Assembly (NCBI GenBank): GCA_018350325.1
Contig: JAEVLN010000019.1
Coordinates: 1,116,001 to 1,180,000 of the forward strand
Source of the DNA: Globodera rostochiensis
Lineage: Eukaryota > Nematoda > Chromadorea > Rhabditida > Heteroderidae
Length of the DNA: 64,000 bases
Reading direction: 5' to 3'
The position numbers and the translations under genes are program-made. Below, one piece after another: positions 12,201 to 24,868 of the stretch. Below the pieces are notes generated by a model. It was not told the DNA's origin and ran no database searches. It saw nothing but the letters and a program-made list of their open reading frames with translations. Positions within the stretch are counted from its first letter, which is position 1. Each line of letters starts with the position of its first letter.

Positions 12201-15200
12201 TCGCAGCGACGTGAGGGAAGCGGAGGTGGAACTTTAGTCGATGCTTCGGTATGTAACAAATTTAAATTTAATTTAAAAGTTCGATTTACGGACGTGTCAA
12301 TTTCAGCAAACTGCTCCGTTTGCTAGCCGACTAACGTCACGCAAAACTTCTGTAATCACTGCAAAAATAAATACACCCAACGCCATTCGCAACGGGGAAC
12401 GCGCGACGGGCAATGAAAGTGCCAAAAAAGTTGCGACGCATCCCCGATCACTTGCAGAATATTGCATTTGTACTGATCAATTTTGTCTTTGAACTTTGTT
12501 ATCGTTTTATCTTCAGTGAATCCTTCACACGCATTTCCCCCCGCCGCATCAATCCTCCGCCAAAGTTCTGCCATGGCTGCGTCCACTTCAGCGATACCGG
12601 TCACGCAGTTCCAATGTTCTCCGCCCGTGCGTTGTGTCAGCCCGCATCGACCGACTTCGCCATGGACTCGACAAACCGGTGTGTTCTTATATTTATTTAA
12701 AAAAATGCTAATTCAACAAATTCAACTCGTCTTTGTTAGTGAAGCATTTAAGGCGATTCTTCGACAAATGCTGAACCATCGCAAGAAGGCGGTAACAGCG
12801 GCAGGGAACCGAACAGTCTGTCGCCCCCGTCCTTGCTTAAACAGCAGAATTTGCTTCTTTCGGGGACAGGACGAATATTGGGAGTGAATTTTTTCTTAAA
12901 TTTATTAACATTTGTATAACATTTTAATTTAAAATACACTCAAAGTCAAAAGTGGCTTTTGAATCATTCGTTTCGTTCTCTGTTCTGCTTCTCCCCCCCC
13001 CCCCCCTTCATAATTAACATTCTTCCCCACCCCCAACCGCAGAGTTCGCCTAATTCGACCTCCCTCACGGCCATCAATCCGCGCACATTTTCGCTTTATC
13101 AGCAGCAGAACCAGCAATCGCCTGCCTTTCAGGCAATAATGCGTCAGCGGGTGGCTACGATGAGTGCCGTTGCGGAAGGCGTATTGACACCCGCCAACGC
13201 GCATCCGCCGCCCATCCAGCACCAAATGTCGGCAATGGCCGAGCTGAGCGGCGGGACCAAAAGTCTGCTGGGTTGGCCAACTGCCGTGATGCCGGAACAG
13301 GTCCGCAAAATCCATAAGCAAATTGTTACGATTTTCAAATAAAGCTTTTTTCAAATGCAATTTAAGAGCTTCACTTCAACCGTTTATGTCTACGATGCGG
13401 TTTCTCTGTTGCCAATTTCTCAAGAGTTGGCACGGTCTTACAAGTACAGTAAACTTATATTTGTATAAGACTGGGATTGAGATTCCGGGGTGCGGGCGGA
13501 CTGATTGGGAAGCTCCTCCCCAGGGCCATAAATGGGATGGATAAGCGTGATCGGGCCAATCCCTTTGTTTACCTTGCCGATCCCGGCATTAAGCTCCAAT
13601 TATTTCTGAAGCGACATTTGGCGAAGTTTTAAGACTTATCGGTACATCGCCGTTGGCAATTTGTCGCCATAATCGTGAGCAAGCGGCACGGAAAGGACGA
13701 CGCGATTTGTTGACTGTTTGGCGACTGCTCGAACAATGCGTGGGCAGCAGTGTCAGCACAACAGAAAAGTGCGCGAACTTGATTGCCTTTTACTGTCAGT
13801 GTTTAGGAAATTCGAGCAATTTTCTGATGGCATTTCATCTGAACGCACTGCGGGTGTTTTTGCCCGAGCATTTCGCCTTCGATCGGAGGAAACAGCGCGT
13901 GCGTTGGTCTCGTCGGCGAAACGAGCGGACGCCCCGTGGGCAATTCATCCCCTCGGGCGAGGGCTGATTAATCGACTGTACAAATGAATTTTCTTTTTCG
14001 ATCAATTATCTCTTTTTATCCTTTTTTGTATTCATTTGGCATTGAATCCCGTTAGATTGGAGCATTACGTGTCTCGCCACGACCTCCAAACGGCTGCGGT
14101 GATCATTTGTGTGTTGAACGGAGTGAACGTCGACGGACAAATGGCGTCAAAAGAGAAGAGAAGGAATGGCCGCCATGTTTTTGGTGTACAACAACGGCAA
14201 AAATGTGCGGGAGAGCAATCGCAACGGACGGAGTCGTCGTCGAATGGACCGACCATTGCTGGTCAGACAGAACAGGTCCTATCCACCAACGAAGGATTAA
14301 TTCTTTTTGTGTCATTAAATCCGAAAACAATTTTATTAGGCTGGAGGGCTTTTTTTCGCAATGGATCAGTCGGACTCTTCTGGCGCAAAAGTGCCGCCGG
14401 CGCCCCCTGCGCCGCCCCTTCTACCCTCACAACAGCTCCAACTGCCGCCCTCGAGGAAAACGTCCGCTGCTCTGGGCGGCGGTGGCACTTGCCTTGCGAC
14501 TGTGATACCGTCGTTGAACTTCGTCAGCGGCTGTACGTTTTGGTCCCAAATGGACACTGGCTTTATGTTAATATTTTAATTTTCTTAGGGTCCCGCCAAT
14601 CGTCGGAACCCAACGCGGCCACAGTGCTAAACTCGGCAGTCGCTCCTCCATTCTATTCCGCCCGCATAGTGTCCGAAACCCTTCACACTTCGGCCACTGC
14701 TGAGCGACTGTCTCCGGCGCACGAATTTGCGACGCCCTACCAACGAAGTGCGACGATGGAAGTGACCTCCACGGCGGCCCCGCTGTTGGCCGACGGACGG
14801 GCGAAGGAGGACATCGCCCAGCAAAGCGTAGGAAACGAATTGTAAGTACTTGTTTAAGCAGCATCTTGGGTGGTGGAACTGGACTGGGAGCTAATTTGTA
14901 AGCATGGCACGAATGCAAAGTAAATACATTTTGGTGCGGCAACCTTTATGTGGACTTCTTTTTGATTCTTTTTCAGACTGCTTGACCCGACTCTCTGCCC
15001 ACGGCTTGAAGAGTTGAAACGACGCTACGCGGACATTCTTTACAGATGGCGCATGTACCGAAAATGTGCTGAAGTGCTGAAGCATTGCAGCCGCGGGGAG
15101 GGAGACGAAGCCTCCGTTGGCACAATTCCCGGTGCTGGGGGGTTCCCGGAAGTAGCCATTGAACCCTCAATTTATTTCCTTTTTGTTTTGTATTTCTTCG

Positions 15201-15570
15201 TGTTTTCTAATTTGTTATTTTCAGCGATTTGTTGGTGTTCTCATTGCGGACAACAACAGACAGCTGGTTCAAAATGTACAAAATGTCGTCGGCCACCGAT
15301 ATGTAAGAGAGGACGTTTTTCCCTGTTTTATTTATTGGTTTTGTTAAGATTGTGCCATTTGTGAGCAGCCATGCAGGGGTGGGTGGAATTGGTTACAGAC
15401 AACGCCCTTTAGATAAAATTGAGTTTATAATTATTATTCCATGTCCCTTTAAAGGTATTGTGGTGACTTGTTCGGTTTGCAGTCATGGCGGACATTTTAC
15501 CCACTTAACCGCCTGGTTCAATGCCCAATCCCAATGTCCACTTGGCTGTGGATGCGAGTGCAGATTCTGA
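9253..15570 (+). CDS. WDR59-like GATOR2 complex subunit
   Basis: WDR59 belongs to GATOR2, which controls TORC1 in amino-acid sensing at the lysosome. N-terminal WD40 blades are visible: TAFDVLPETDLLAVAGRNAL, VADFCWCPFDEQLMV, then a SFWDLR blade, LVLTATGSDLRLWDLR and SANDGALKLWSF. An RWD domain lies near 11270-11620 (DLLTELEALRKHSTEGL, ICWEMRFHREFIENGL). Then VPAPRYCGARFNRSGYLVTF, VYDAVSLLPISQELARSYK, RRDLLTVWRLLEQC, AIHPLGRGLINRLYK and RLEELKRRYADILYRW match the WDR59 C-terminal half in order. It ends in a zinc-rich RING-like finger (CSHCGQQQTAGSKCTKC, CAICEQPC, CSVCSHGGHFTHLTAWF, CPLGCGCEC). Exons at 10450-11250 are not explained by the family. Starts 169 bp after the upstream gene on the same strand. 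Confidence 0.85.
10284..10357 (-). tRNA. tRNA-Ile (anticodon AAT)
   Basis: Read on the minus strand, a 74-nt cloverleaf folds with acceptor GCCGTTA/TAACGGC plus discriminator A, D arm GCTC...GAGC, anticodon stem TGGGT/GCCCA with loop CTAATAA (anticodon AAT), and T arm GCAGG TTCGACC CCTGC. No intron and no encoded CCA. It lies antisense within an intron of the WDR59-like gene. Confidence 0.95.
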
Positions 15571-15729
15571 CCGATTTTTAAACCCTCCTCTAACATCATC
15601 CTAGTTGACATTACCATTTTTTGTTTGTTCGTTTTTTATAATGTTCAATTTTTTATGGCGGTTTCCGACATTTATTATGCGTAGTCCAACATAAAAGTTT
15701 ATGTCTAAGTTAAATGTCAGTTGGCAGGT

Positions 15730-18700
15730 TCACAAAAGTATTTTCCCGCCTGAAGTTTTTTCTTGAACACACTCAGAGCGAACCCAGATTGGTCGTCCAA
15801 AAGGATATGTGCAGCGGATAGACTGGTATCCGAGACCTGAAATTAGTAATAAATCAGGAAATGTAGATGAACAACAATAAAATACCTGAAATTGCGCGTA
15901 GGAATTGGCCGGAGTCAGCTCACCGGCACATTTGAAGACCGCTTTAAGAGCTCCCCCGCCGACTGATGAGGATGGGAACTCCCGAAATTCCCAATTCAGC
16001 ACAGAGTGCTCTTCGATCCTGAAAGGACGAAAATTACGTTCAGAAAAGCCCAAAATTACCAATTCGCTGACGGTTCGCTGCTTAACAGAGAAATGACGCT
16101 GTCACCGCACGATTGGGTGCTGACCTTGGTGCTGAACACCACATTTTGCGGTGCACTTTCGCCTATTTTTGACCACTGATAATCAATTCGCAGTTCAACG
16201 GCACCGGTGTCACCACCAATTTCCGTTTTTTCGTGTCGAATCCATCGTGAGGAAAAGCGTAACGGCAGAGGGGATGGGGCCAACTCGAGAGGAAGTTCAT
16301 AGCGAAGTAACTGAAACGAATGTAAGCAAATAAAGACATAGCGAAGTAACTGAAACGAATGTAAGCAAATAAAGACAATGTTTTTGAATAAATTTACGTC
16401 AGCATTAAAGAAGGAAGCGTTTGCACAGTTCTGCATGCGTTCCCGCAAAAAGTCGGCCAATTTTTGACGGTCCACCGCGAATTGATGACAATCGCGCGAC
16501 GGAAGCAGCGCATTTGACTCGTTTAGAAACTGAAACAATTGTCCGAGTTGAACAAAACGGAAAGTCACCATTTTGTTGGGAACAATCATTTTTAGTTTTT
16601 CTGCTCCGTTCAACGTGAAACGTAGAGGCGTTTGCAGAGAACCAATCGACGTAAGTTGGGCAAGTGAGTCACCGCGCAGAGAGAACGTCAAAGTGCCAAA
16701 GAGGCGAATCTCAGAAGGTCCAAAACGATCCGATTAAGACCTTTTTTAACAACGGGAAATGCAAACCTCAGGGGACAATTAGGCTTTATCCAAACGTGCA
16801 AATATTCGTTGATCGCCTAATAAATCAACGCATTGTTCTGAATTAATCATGGCAAGCAGTTCCTTCATACCATGGCAATTGGAACCGTTCCGGGAACTTT
16901 GAAATTGCTGGCGGAAAAAGAGGCAGAGGGATGAATGGCCATTGGTGACGGGGAGATGAAAAAGTTTTGAGCAAACGGACCACCGCAAAGCGTCGCAGGA
17001 GTTTCGAAGGAATTGGGGGTGACGGAAGCGGAGGGCGTGGACAGCTCGTTGTCCGCGGATAAAGGGACAATTGAGCTGGGCGTTGTTTGAGAGGCCGGGA
17101 AGGGCCGATCAGGAGTCGGTGTGGAGGGAGTTTCACTCTGAAGAAGACAGCACCAATTATTTAAGTAAGAGTCTAAGGTTTATCAAAATTTTCCATGATT
17201 TGTTGAAAAAGTATCCGAAAAAGTCAATCCTCAAATGGCAGATAACCTTCAAAACTGCACCCGATTCGGCTCCGTGCCAAAGAAAGCCGTCGACGAGCCG
17301 GGCACTCCAAAGGTTTTTGAGGGTAACGGCGTGTGCGAACGAGGCCGTGCCCGTGAGATGGTGGAGCCGGCGGACAAAGCGGCCACCGATTGGCTAAAGT
17401 CCGAGAAGGGGAACTCTGAGGGAAAAACCTTTAATTCCAATAAAATACGGCGATTACCATTGCATTTTTGTCGCAAGTGCTGCTCATCACCGGTCAGTGC
17501 CGCTCGAATTGGCCCATCTCTGGCAGCCGTTGGGTCTCCGCCCCAGGGGTCCTTCATTTACTTACCAAATTATATTTATTTCAAAAATTAGCTCTCACAT
17601 TTTCACAGCCTTTACATTTTGACAGTGAAATTTGACCAATGGCCATCCTCAATTCGTCAACCGAAGCATTCAACTTTGACTGTTGCGAGGCATTGAGCGG
17701 CCGAATTTGCAATTGTCTGATCTTTGAACGTTGGGCCGCCATGCACGCTTCTTCTTCGTCTGTCAAGAACAAACAATAAATATGTCCATAAAACACACAG
17801 CCATAAGTCAATGACTGACCCGAACTTGTGCTACTACTGCTTGCACACCGTTGGTGTTGTTGTTCATCGGCTGCAGTACCCTCACTGCATGTCGACACAA
17901 AAGAAACCGAATGTTGACGAATTTGCTGCTGATGGCTTTTTGTTGAGAAAGGATAGTTTCGTGTCAAGTCGACCGTATAATGGCTGAATGTGTCAGCCAA
18001 CTCCCCATCCAATGACGGGGGATCGGTGACGGGAAGGGGAGGTGGAGGTCCGAACACTTCCAAAGGGTCGCGCACCTAAAAACGAATGCTATTAAATGGT
18101 AACTTCTCACAGTGCCAAGAATTTATAAATCAAAGAGTTGAACAGAACACTTACTACTTCGTGTTCTGATGCCACATTGTTTTGAATGTCTAGCGAAAAC
18201 AATGTCCTGAAAAACCACAACAAATGGTAGAACAATTTCCCATTAATTCAGTACAATTCCGGTTGCGCTTTTCCAATTAGTGTCAGGTCGCCCATCGAAC
18301 TCTTCATTGCCTTGCCTTTCTGATAGCGTTTCAGAAGTCCAGAGGCGACCACTGAAAGATTTGATTATGTTATTTGACGGCCTCATTAGCACAAACTCTT
18401 TGAAGACGTGTCATTGCAACTCTTAGAAAAGCTCGAGGTCGGAGTCATCCCGACGCCTTTCGTTTGATCATTTCCACAAACTGTCGGCGTCTCAATTGTA
18501 ATCGAGCCAGCCAAGTTGGACTGCGAGGCCGAAAAATGCTTCTTCAGACGCCATGGCCCGCTGAGTTTCTGACGACCAAGCCAAGAGGATATTTGCAGAG
18601 GGACATAAGAAGATGATGATGCCGAAGTTGTGGTTGGGGCGGTCGACGAAATGGTTGAGGATGGAACTGAGAACAGCATCTGCCAGGAAAATTAATTTTG

Positions 18701-20415
18701 GGTTCGATTTCTACCCCAACTTCGGAATGTCGCTCAGAATCGCTGTCTCCGCCAGACTTATTATGCTCCGAAAATCCATTGGCGCTGCCCCGTTTGACTC
18801 CAAAACTTCCGATGCTTTCGCCAAACCCTCCGCCAATTGATCCGCTGGCGTTTGCCTGCACATCGGCAGCTCCAACACCCACGCCGCTCTCCCCACCGAC
18901 GGTCATCCATGAGTCGTCCAAGCCGAGCAAATGGTTCACACTCGGCAGGAACTGGTGGCTGACAGGGTTGGGGATGATGGCCGACGAGTTGGAGGAGGAC
19001 GATTGGGACTGGACACAAGAGACGACGTCCAAGTCCGGGGGAAGTTCATCCGCGTCCGTCCATTGCAACTTTTCTGAGTTTCGGAAGATTTGAGTTCAAT
19101 AAGATTTTCATTAAATTTAAAATCTATTTATTATTTTTCATTTTGTTATTTTTAAAGACGTTTCCGTGTCAGAAAGTATTTATTACGCGGTGGCTCAGTC
19201 CCAGTGCCCTTCTCGTCAATAAACCGAAGCATCAAATCCTCCACGTTAATGTTTTGTTCAACATTTTGGCGCAGATTTGCGCCCACTTGAGCATGTGAGC
19301 CGTGTCCAGTTTCAAAACATTTCGCCATTTGAGCAAAAAATTCTTTAACGGAAATTTAAAAAATTCCAAAGAAAAAAGGTTCTAACTTTTCATTTGAAGC
19401 AAATGCAATCGGTCGTGTTCTTGGAAGGAGCGCGCCGCGTTGCTGATGCGCTCCTCAAATGTGTCCCGGATTTGGCTGTACTTCTCCATGTACAACCGGT
19501 ACTCCTCGTGGGCCTTGTTCAATTTGTTGCGAGCCTAAACCAAAATAGTTTGTCGCCAGAAACAAAAGGAAACGCGTTGAAAACGGTCACTTTGAGATAT
19601 TCTCTTGTGCTGGCAGCAGTCCATTCCTTGTTGTTCTGTTTCAGACTGCCCACCTCGCCGCAGCGTTGGTTGTATGTGTCACGTGCCTATTTCCGATTAA
19701 TATTGAAAAGCGGCATTTAGTATTGTACAAAGCATTCATTCATTCAGGTGGGGGGGGGGGAGGGAATTGATAATCACAACAATTTTCTGGAAGAGACCCA
19801 AACCCGGGCCCCTGCCCTCTTAAAGTTTCGAGCTTTAATTCGGGGATGGTAACCGCAGAAGTGCCAAAATTACTTTTTGCAGGCAAGTAGTCGTTGTCTG
19901 CATCAAATTGATGGTCTCCAAAGTGTCCGCGTCCTTCGCACGTTTTCTCATCCGTCCCAACTCTTCCTGATAACGTGTGACTTCCTTCAGCAGCTCATTC
20001 AGATTTTTCAGCAGCGTCGACTGAATCTCTGAACTCGAAAATTTAAAAAAACGAAGAAAATGTCGGACCCGTCCAGAGCTCCAAAGTTTCCCTGGCCAAC
20101 TTCCAAGCATCCACAAATCCGCTGTTGTTCGAAACGTACCCATTAACCTGAATCGAACAGAAGCTTAAATTTTAACAAAATAATTATACCCTGTGAAGGC
20201 TCTTTCCAAGCGATTTGAGCAAATCGTCCTCCACATTAATGCGCTCTTTAAGGAAGGTGAGAAGTTCGTGGACCGACTCTTCGCCCTTCTTCATGTTCTC
20301 GTACAGAACATTGTAGCCGATGTGTTTGTCCCCCTAATCAATTCAAACTCAAAATGTCAAGAGAGGAAAGACATTAACTTGCCCAGAAATTGGAGGCATA
20401 ATCAACAAGAGTCAT
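15730..20415 (-). CDS. FCHO-type F-BAR and mu-homology-domain endocytic protein
   Basis: Early clathrin-coated-pit organiser. Exon 1 begins MTLVDYASNFW, followed by GDKHIGYNVLYENMKKGEES and LTFLKERINVEDDLLKSLGK, the F-BAR start. More F-BAR helices follow: LKNLNELLKEVTRYQEELGR, YMEKYSQIRDTFEERISNAA. The middle (19070-17000) is Ser/Pro/Gly-rich, with DPLEVFGPPPPLPVTDPP, a likely EH/AP2-binding linker. The mu-homology domain starts KVPGTVPIAM, joined across an intron (acceptor ATTAG) to AINEYLHVWIKPNCPL, then IRLFGTLTFSLRGDS, LRFTLNGAEKLKMIVPNKMV and SSRWIRHEKTEIGG. It ends CTYPFGRPIWVRSEC. A 39-bp duplicated acceptor lies at 16299-16376. Tail-to-tail with WDR59. Confidence 0.87.
16299..16376 (-). 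repeat. 39-bp tandem duplication of a 3' splice site in FCHO
   Basis: Two exact adjacent 39-bp copies (16299-16337, 16338-16376). On the gene strand each copy ends in a pyrimidine-rich TTCGTTTCAG acceptor followed by TTACTTCGCTATG. Because 39 is a multiple of three, both acceptors keep frame: using the upstream one adds 13 residues (VFICLHSFQLLRY region). Confidence 0.9.
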
Positions 20416-20649
20416 TGGAATAAGTATTGTTGTCACTGTCACTAGTATTCAATTTTATGGAAAAAACGTTATTTTTGGAAAAAAACGATAAATGCTCCAA
20501 TTGCAGAATTTTAAAATACTGGGATTTGCAACTAAAATTTTAAAAATACGATAATACTTAAAAGTCGTCTTCCTTAATTTTCAAAAATTTAAAATCGCTT
20601 TAAATTATCTTATTACTATTGACGAAAAAGTAAAATGAATTAAACGCAA
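20416..20649. promoter_or_regulatory. Bidirectional promoter region, FCHO and ARV1
   Basis: The 234 bp between the start codons of FCHO (-) and ARV1 (+) must carry both 5' regions. It is very AT-rich with runs of A and T. No defined element could be named. Confidence 0.4.
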
Positions 20650-21530
20650 ATGGTGGAGCAAAAAAAGTTTGTTTGTATCCATTGTATGAGGCCGGCTTCG
20701 TCATTGTTTACGCTGTACAGTGCGGGTGTAATTCGAATTACAGAATGTGTAGGCGCTAAAACCCATCCATTTTTATATAATCGTATTCAGAAATGTGGAT
20801 CTTTGGTGGACAAATACGTTGAATATGACATCGTTTTGGTCCTCATTGATTTGGTTCGCTGCGTGTGTGTTCTTCCCATTAAGATGCAAGAAATTTAGGT
20901 TCTTCAATATCGGCAGGCATATCGGCACGTTTTGTTCAACTCCAACTCTAAGGTTCTTACAATTTTTCCTAACAAATAAGGAGAAAAAAAAATTGTTTTA
21001 GTCTTTCAATCGGCTAATCTTCATATTCGTGCTGTGCGATGCGTACAAAGCGTGGATTGAGCGGGTCGAACATTTGCCGGGCAGCCAAATTCTTTTCGAC
21101 CTTGAATGGCGCTTTTACCTCTCATTGCTTCGAAGCGCAGCCGAATTTGGCGCCTACACCTCCGCCTTGTTTTGTTTTCTCAAGTTCTTTGGCCAATTCG
21201 ACAAATTCGCGGGCGGGTCACGGGGTAACAGATTGGCAATGGTTCCCATGCTCTCTTTGATCTGCTGCAGGTCCCAGGTGCTTCTTCGAGTCCACTTTGG
21301 TCGGCTTCTATGGCTCTCTGTTCGTCGTCGTCTCCATCATTTGGCAACTCCACGGACATATTTCATATCGCTTCCTCACACGCCTTTTCATTATCCTCTC
21401 GCATTTGCAAGTTCAAAGAACTCTCTTCCCAGGCATTGGCCTGAAAATGAATTTATTGGCCGTGTCTGTTGCAGTTTCTGCACAAATTGTCACAGGAATG
21501 GCCTTCCAAAAGTTTTCAGTGTATTTCTGA
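20650..21530 (+). CDS. ARV1-like ER lipid-homeostasis protein
   Basis: ARV1 is an ER membrane protein affecting sterol distribution and GPI synthesis. The N-terminal ARV1 zinc-binding homology domain is clear: KKFVCIHCMRPASSLFTLYS, then ITEC joined over a short intron to KCGSLVDKYVEYDIVLVLID (CxxC...CxC pattern). Next come LQYRQAYRHVLFNSNSK and RLIFIFVLCDAYKAWIERV. The rest is hydrophobic: EWRFYLSLLRSAAEF, FYGSLFVVVSIIWQLHGHIS and a final helix MNLLAVSVAVSAQIVTGMAF ending QKFSVYF. Five or six exons. Divergent from FCHO and tail-to-tail with the dehydrogenase gene 190 bp away. Confidence 0.88.
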
Positions 21531-21720
21531 CACGACGCGTCAAAGGCATCGCCGGAGGGTGGAATTTTGTAGCAATGCGAAAAATAACAATAAATATTTA
21601 TTACAAACATGGATTATTAAGCGAATAGAATGAAAGGATAGTGAACTATTGGGAAATTGATACAACAATATGGTCGAAAACATAGGTTTAATTTAAGAAG
21701 TTATTATTATTAAAAAGGCT

Positions 21721-24113
21721 TTATTTGAGTTGTGGAAATGACAGCTGTGGCTTTGATTCTGGCGAGGCATCTTCAGAACGCCACAACTGTGTCACGGTTC
21801 GAATTTGGGTGTAGAAGTTGAGGCCCGCTCTTCCGTAAAAATTTGAGTCGCCAAGAAAACTAAAAAGGGACCAGAAAGCATTAATGTGATTTTAAGAATG
21901 GAATTTAAATTCTAAATATGTTCGAATAAAGTGAACGCCCCTCACCTTCCGCGTGACCCGGTGAAAGAAAACATCGGAAGCGGCACAGGAATAGGCACAT
22001 TTATGCCAACTTGGCCAACATCGATCTCCGAAACGAAACGGTGCGCGGCGACTCCCGACCGCGTGAACAGAGCAGTGCCATTGCCGTATGGGTTTTTGTT
22101 GATCAGGTCCATCGCTTCATCAAGAGTGCCCGTTCCGAGTACACACAGAACAGGCCCGAAGATCTCTTCCTATGAAAATTCGAAATTTTAAAACAAATAA
22201 AACGGGACAGACCTTATAACAGAGCATTTCTGGCTTTACTCCAGTGATAACCTGAAGAATTGGCACTTAACAGGCTGACAGAGGCCATGGGGTAAAACTT
22301 TGGTGAATGTTACCGTTGGCCCGACGAAGTTACCCTTCTCGAACCCTTTCACGGTCATTTTGGTGCCGTCCAATGCGACGTCGGCCCCTTCTTTTCGCGC
22401 GGATTCAACCAACTCCAAAATGCGTTTCTTCGCCTTTTGTGAGATCACCGGCCCGATGTCCGTTTTTGTCTCCCACCCGGGCCCAACATGAAGTTTCTGT
22501 GCCCGCTCTATCAGCTCCGGAATCCAGCCGCGAGCATCGCCCACAAAAATGGCAGTCGAAAGGGCCATGCAGCGTTGGCCGGCAGCGCCAAATGCAGCGG
22601 CAGTCACCTGAAAATGCCATCTTTTGATAATATTACGAAGGTTCAAATAAAGAATGTGCCTGATTCAGTGCGTGCTCCTTGTTGGCGTCGGGAAGAATAA
22701 CTCCGTGATTCTTCGCGCCCATATTCGACTGTACGCGTTTTCCGAATTTGGACCCGCGCTCATAAATAAACTTTCCCTAAATTTTAAAGCTAAAAATGCG
22801 TCAAAAACATCAAAAGAACAGCTTGGTCACTGCCCACGAAGGAAATCGCTTTAATGTCGGGCTGTTCACAAATAAAAGTGACCGCATTACGCGTGCCGTG
22901 GATGACGTTGACGCAACCGTCGGGGATGCCGGCTTCCTACCAATTTCGAAATTCGTTTCGATTGTTTTTCCGGCACTTTTCAATTTGAATCAATATCAAT
23001 TTTATAACGAGGAGCTATTGAACATTTTTGTTTACCTTAGCCAGTTCCACAAGCATCATTGTGGCACCCGGGTCCTGCTCGGACGGCTTCAGAAGCATTG
23101 TGTTGCCGGAGACCAAAGCCAAAGGGAACATCCAGAGAGGGATCATCGCGGGGAAATTGAACGGACAAATGCCTAAAGCAATTAAAGTTCAAATTAAATT
23201 TGCCTCAAATACACACCGGCCGTAACGCCCAAAGGAAATCGGACGCTGTACGTCTCCATGTCTTTTGCAATGCTTAAGAGAATTTAATTATTGATAATCG
23301 GAAATTTAAGACACACAAATTAATGATGTTCACTGAAACTAAAAAATGTGCCGTTGGACAACCAACTCACTTCGGCAAATGTTCACCCAACAAAAGACTG
23401 CCCGCACTGCACGCGAATTCGACTACCTTAAACCCGAACATTTAAATGGATGAACGAGTTCCCTCCATTTTTGAACTTTTCTCCATTCATTTTTACCTGT
23501 AAGCCCCGGAAAACATCGCCCTCGGCATCCAAAAGTGTCTTTCCCTGCTCCTCCGTCACATTTTTTGCCAACTTCTTAATGTCCCGCTTGATCAGTTCTT
23601 GAAGTCTGCAAAATTCGACATTTAATTTCCATTAGCGAATGTCATCCCTTTCCCTTGTTCAAAATCGCACTTAAACATGCATTGCTGTCGGCTGACGACG
23701 GATGTGTTGCGCCAACGTTGAAACGCACTTTTGCAAGAGTCGACGGCCACTTGCATTTCCTCCCCCGTGGACTCGGGAACCCGCCCAATAACCTCATTGG
23801 TCGCCTTAAATAGAGCTCGCATTTGCTTGCATCATTTTGGACAATTAAAGATCTACGCTTAAATCATCGAAAATACGTGTCGGCACCCCCAACCCCCCTC
23901 CATTTAAATTAGGACTTAAGAAAGGATCCCTTCCCTCCACCTCACTGGGTTTGTCAGCTCAATCCACTCTCTCGTTTTGGACTCAACCCTCTGTCCATGA
24001 ATCCAATTCGGTACTGTAGACACAAATCTGCCATTCGAAGAGCAATACACACTTGGAGCTGCTTTTCCTAACAGTAATAATTTTCTGAACGACGAAATAC
24101 GCAAAAACAACAT
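21721..24113 (-). CDS. Methylmalonate-semialdehyde dehydrogenase, mitochondrial
   Basis: CoA-acylating aldehyde dehydrogenase of valine, thymine and uracil breakdown (ALDH6A1; C. elegans alh-8 type). The start [20 protein letters not shown] is a plausible mitochondrial presequence. Then [59 protein letters not shown]. The catalytic cysteine is in [20 protein letters not shown]. Further family segments are [37 protein letters not shown], and the end [20 protein letters not shown] with TAA at 21721. About nine exons, complete by reading. Confidence 0.93.
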
Positions 24114-24868
24114 TCGACTAAAATAAAAAAGACTTTCTCGTTAGGTCCCAGCAAGTATTAAATACAATTATTTTTAAAAAGTTAAAGGTGATCAACCTAA
24201 TTGATCAAAAATAATATCGTCAGAACAATTACATGAATTTATTCCTCTCCAAAAATAGAGGCGTTTTTAATCGGCATAAAGAAACGAAAACAAAGGGATG
24301 GGGGGGGTGTGTGAATTGTGATGAACGTGAACTAGATGGATTTGTCATTTTGGTGCATCTAATACATATGAATTCAAGAAGAAATACGGCGATGAATGAG
24401 AAAACGTGACATTGGGAAGATTGATGATTTTAATAAAGTTGAATAGAGTACTAGTCACGTGGGCGAGGGGGGGGGGGGAGGAGAGGGCGTAGCAAAGGAA
24501 ACGAATGAACGTAACACAAACTGATCAATCAATATATGAACATCCAATTTCAATCTTTGATGACGATAAAACATTCTTTTTTAATTTGGTGATAATACGA
24601 TGAGGGAGAGTGGGCAAAACTGGCTGGTTTGTTGTCCTTTTGATTTTCGCAACGACAGCTTACTCAAGCAGTTTAATCATTTATCTACAAAAGTGTCAGC
24701 AATGAAGAAGAGAATAACGAATGATCCATGAGACATTACATATTAAAATGTGGAGGGAGTATTTTTTGTGTCCATTAGCAGAGCAATTTTTGCGGGTTTA
24801 CAAACATTTAAAAAGAATTATTGTATATTTAATACCATCAATAGCAGCAGTATCCTCTAACCACATCC
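24114..24868. other. Stretch downstream of the ONECUT gene
   Basis: No gene seen. It likely contains the ONECUT 3' UTR and the promoter of the dehydrogenase. A 12-nt G run lies at 24467-24478. Confidence 0.4.
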
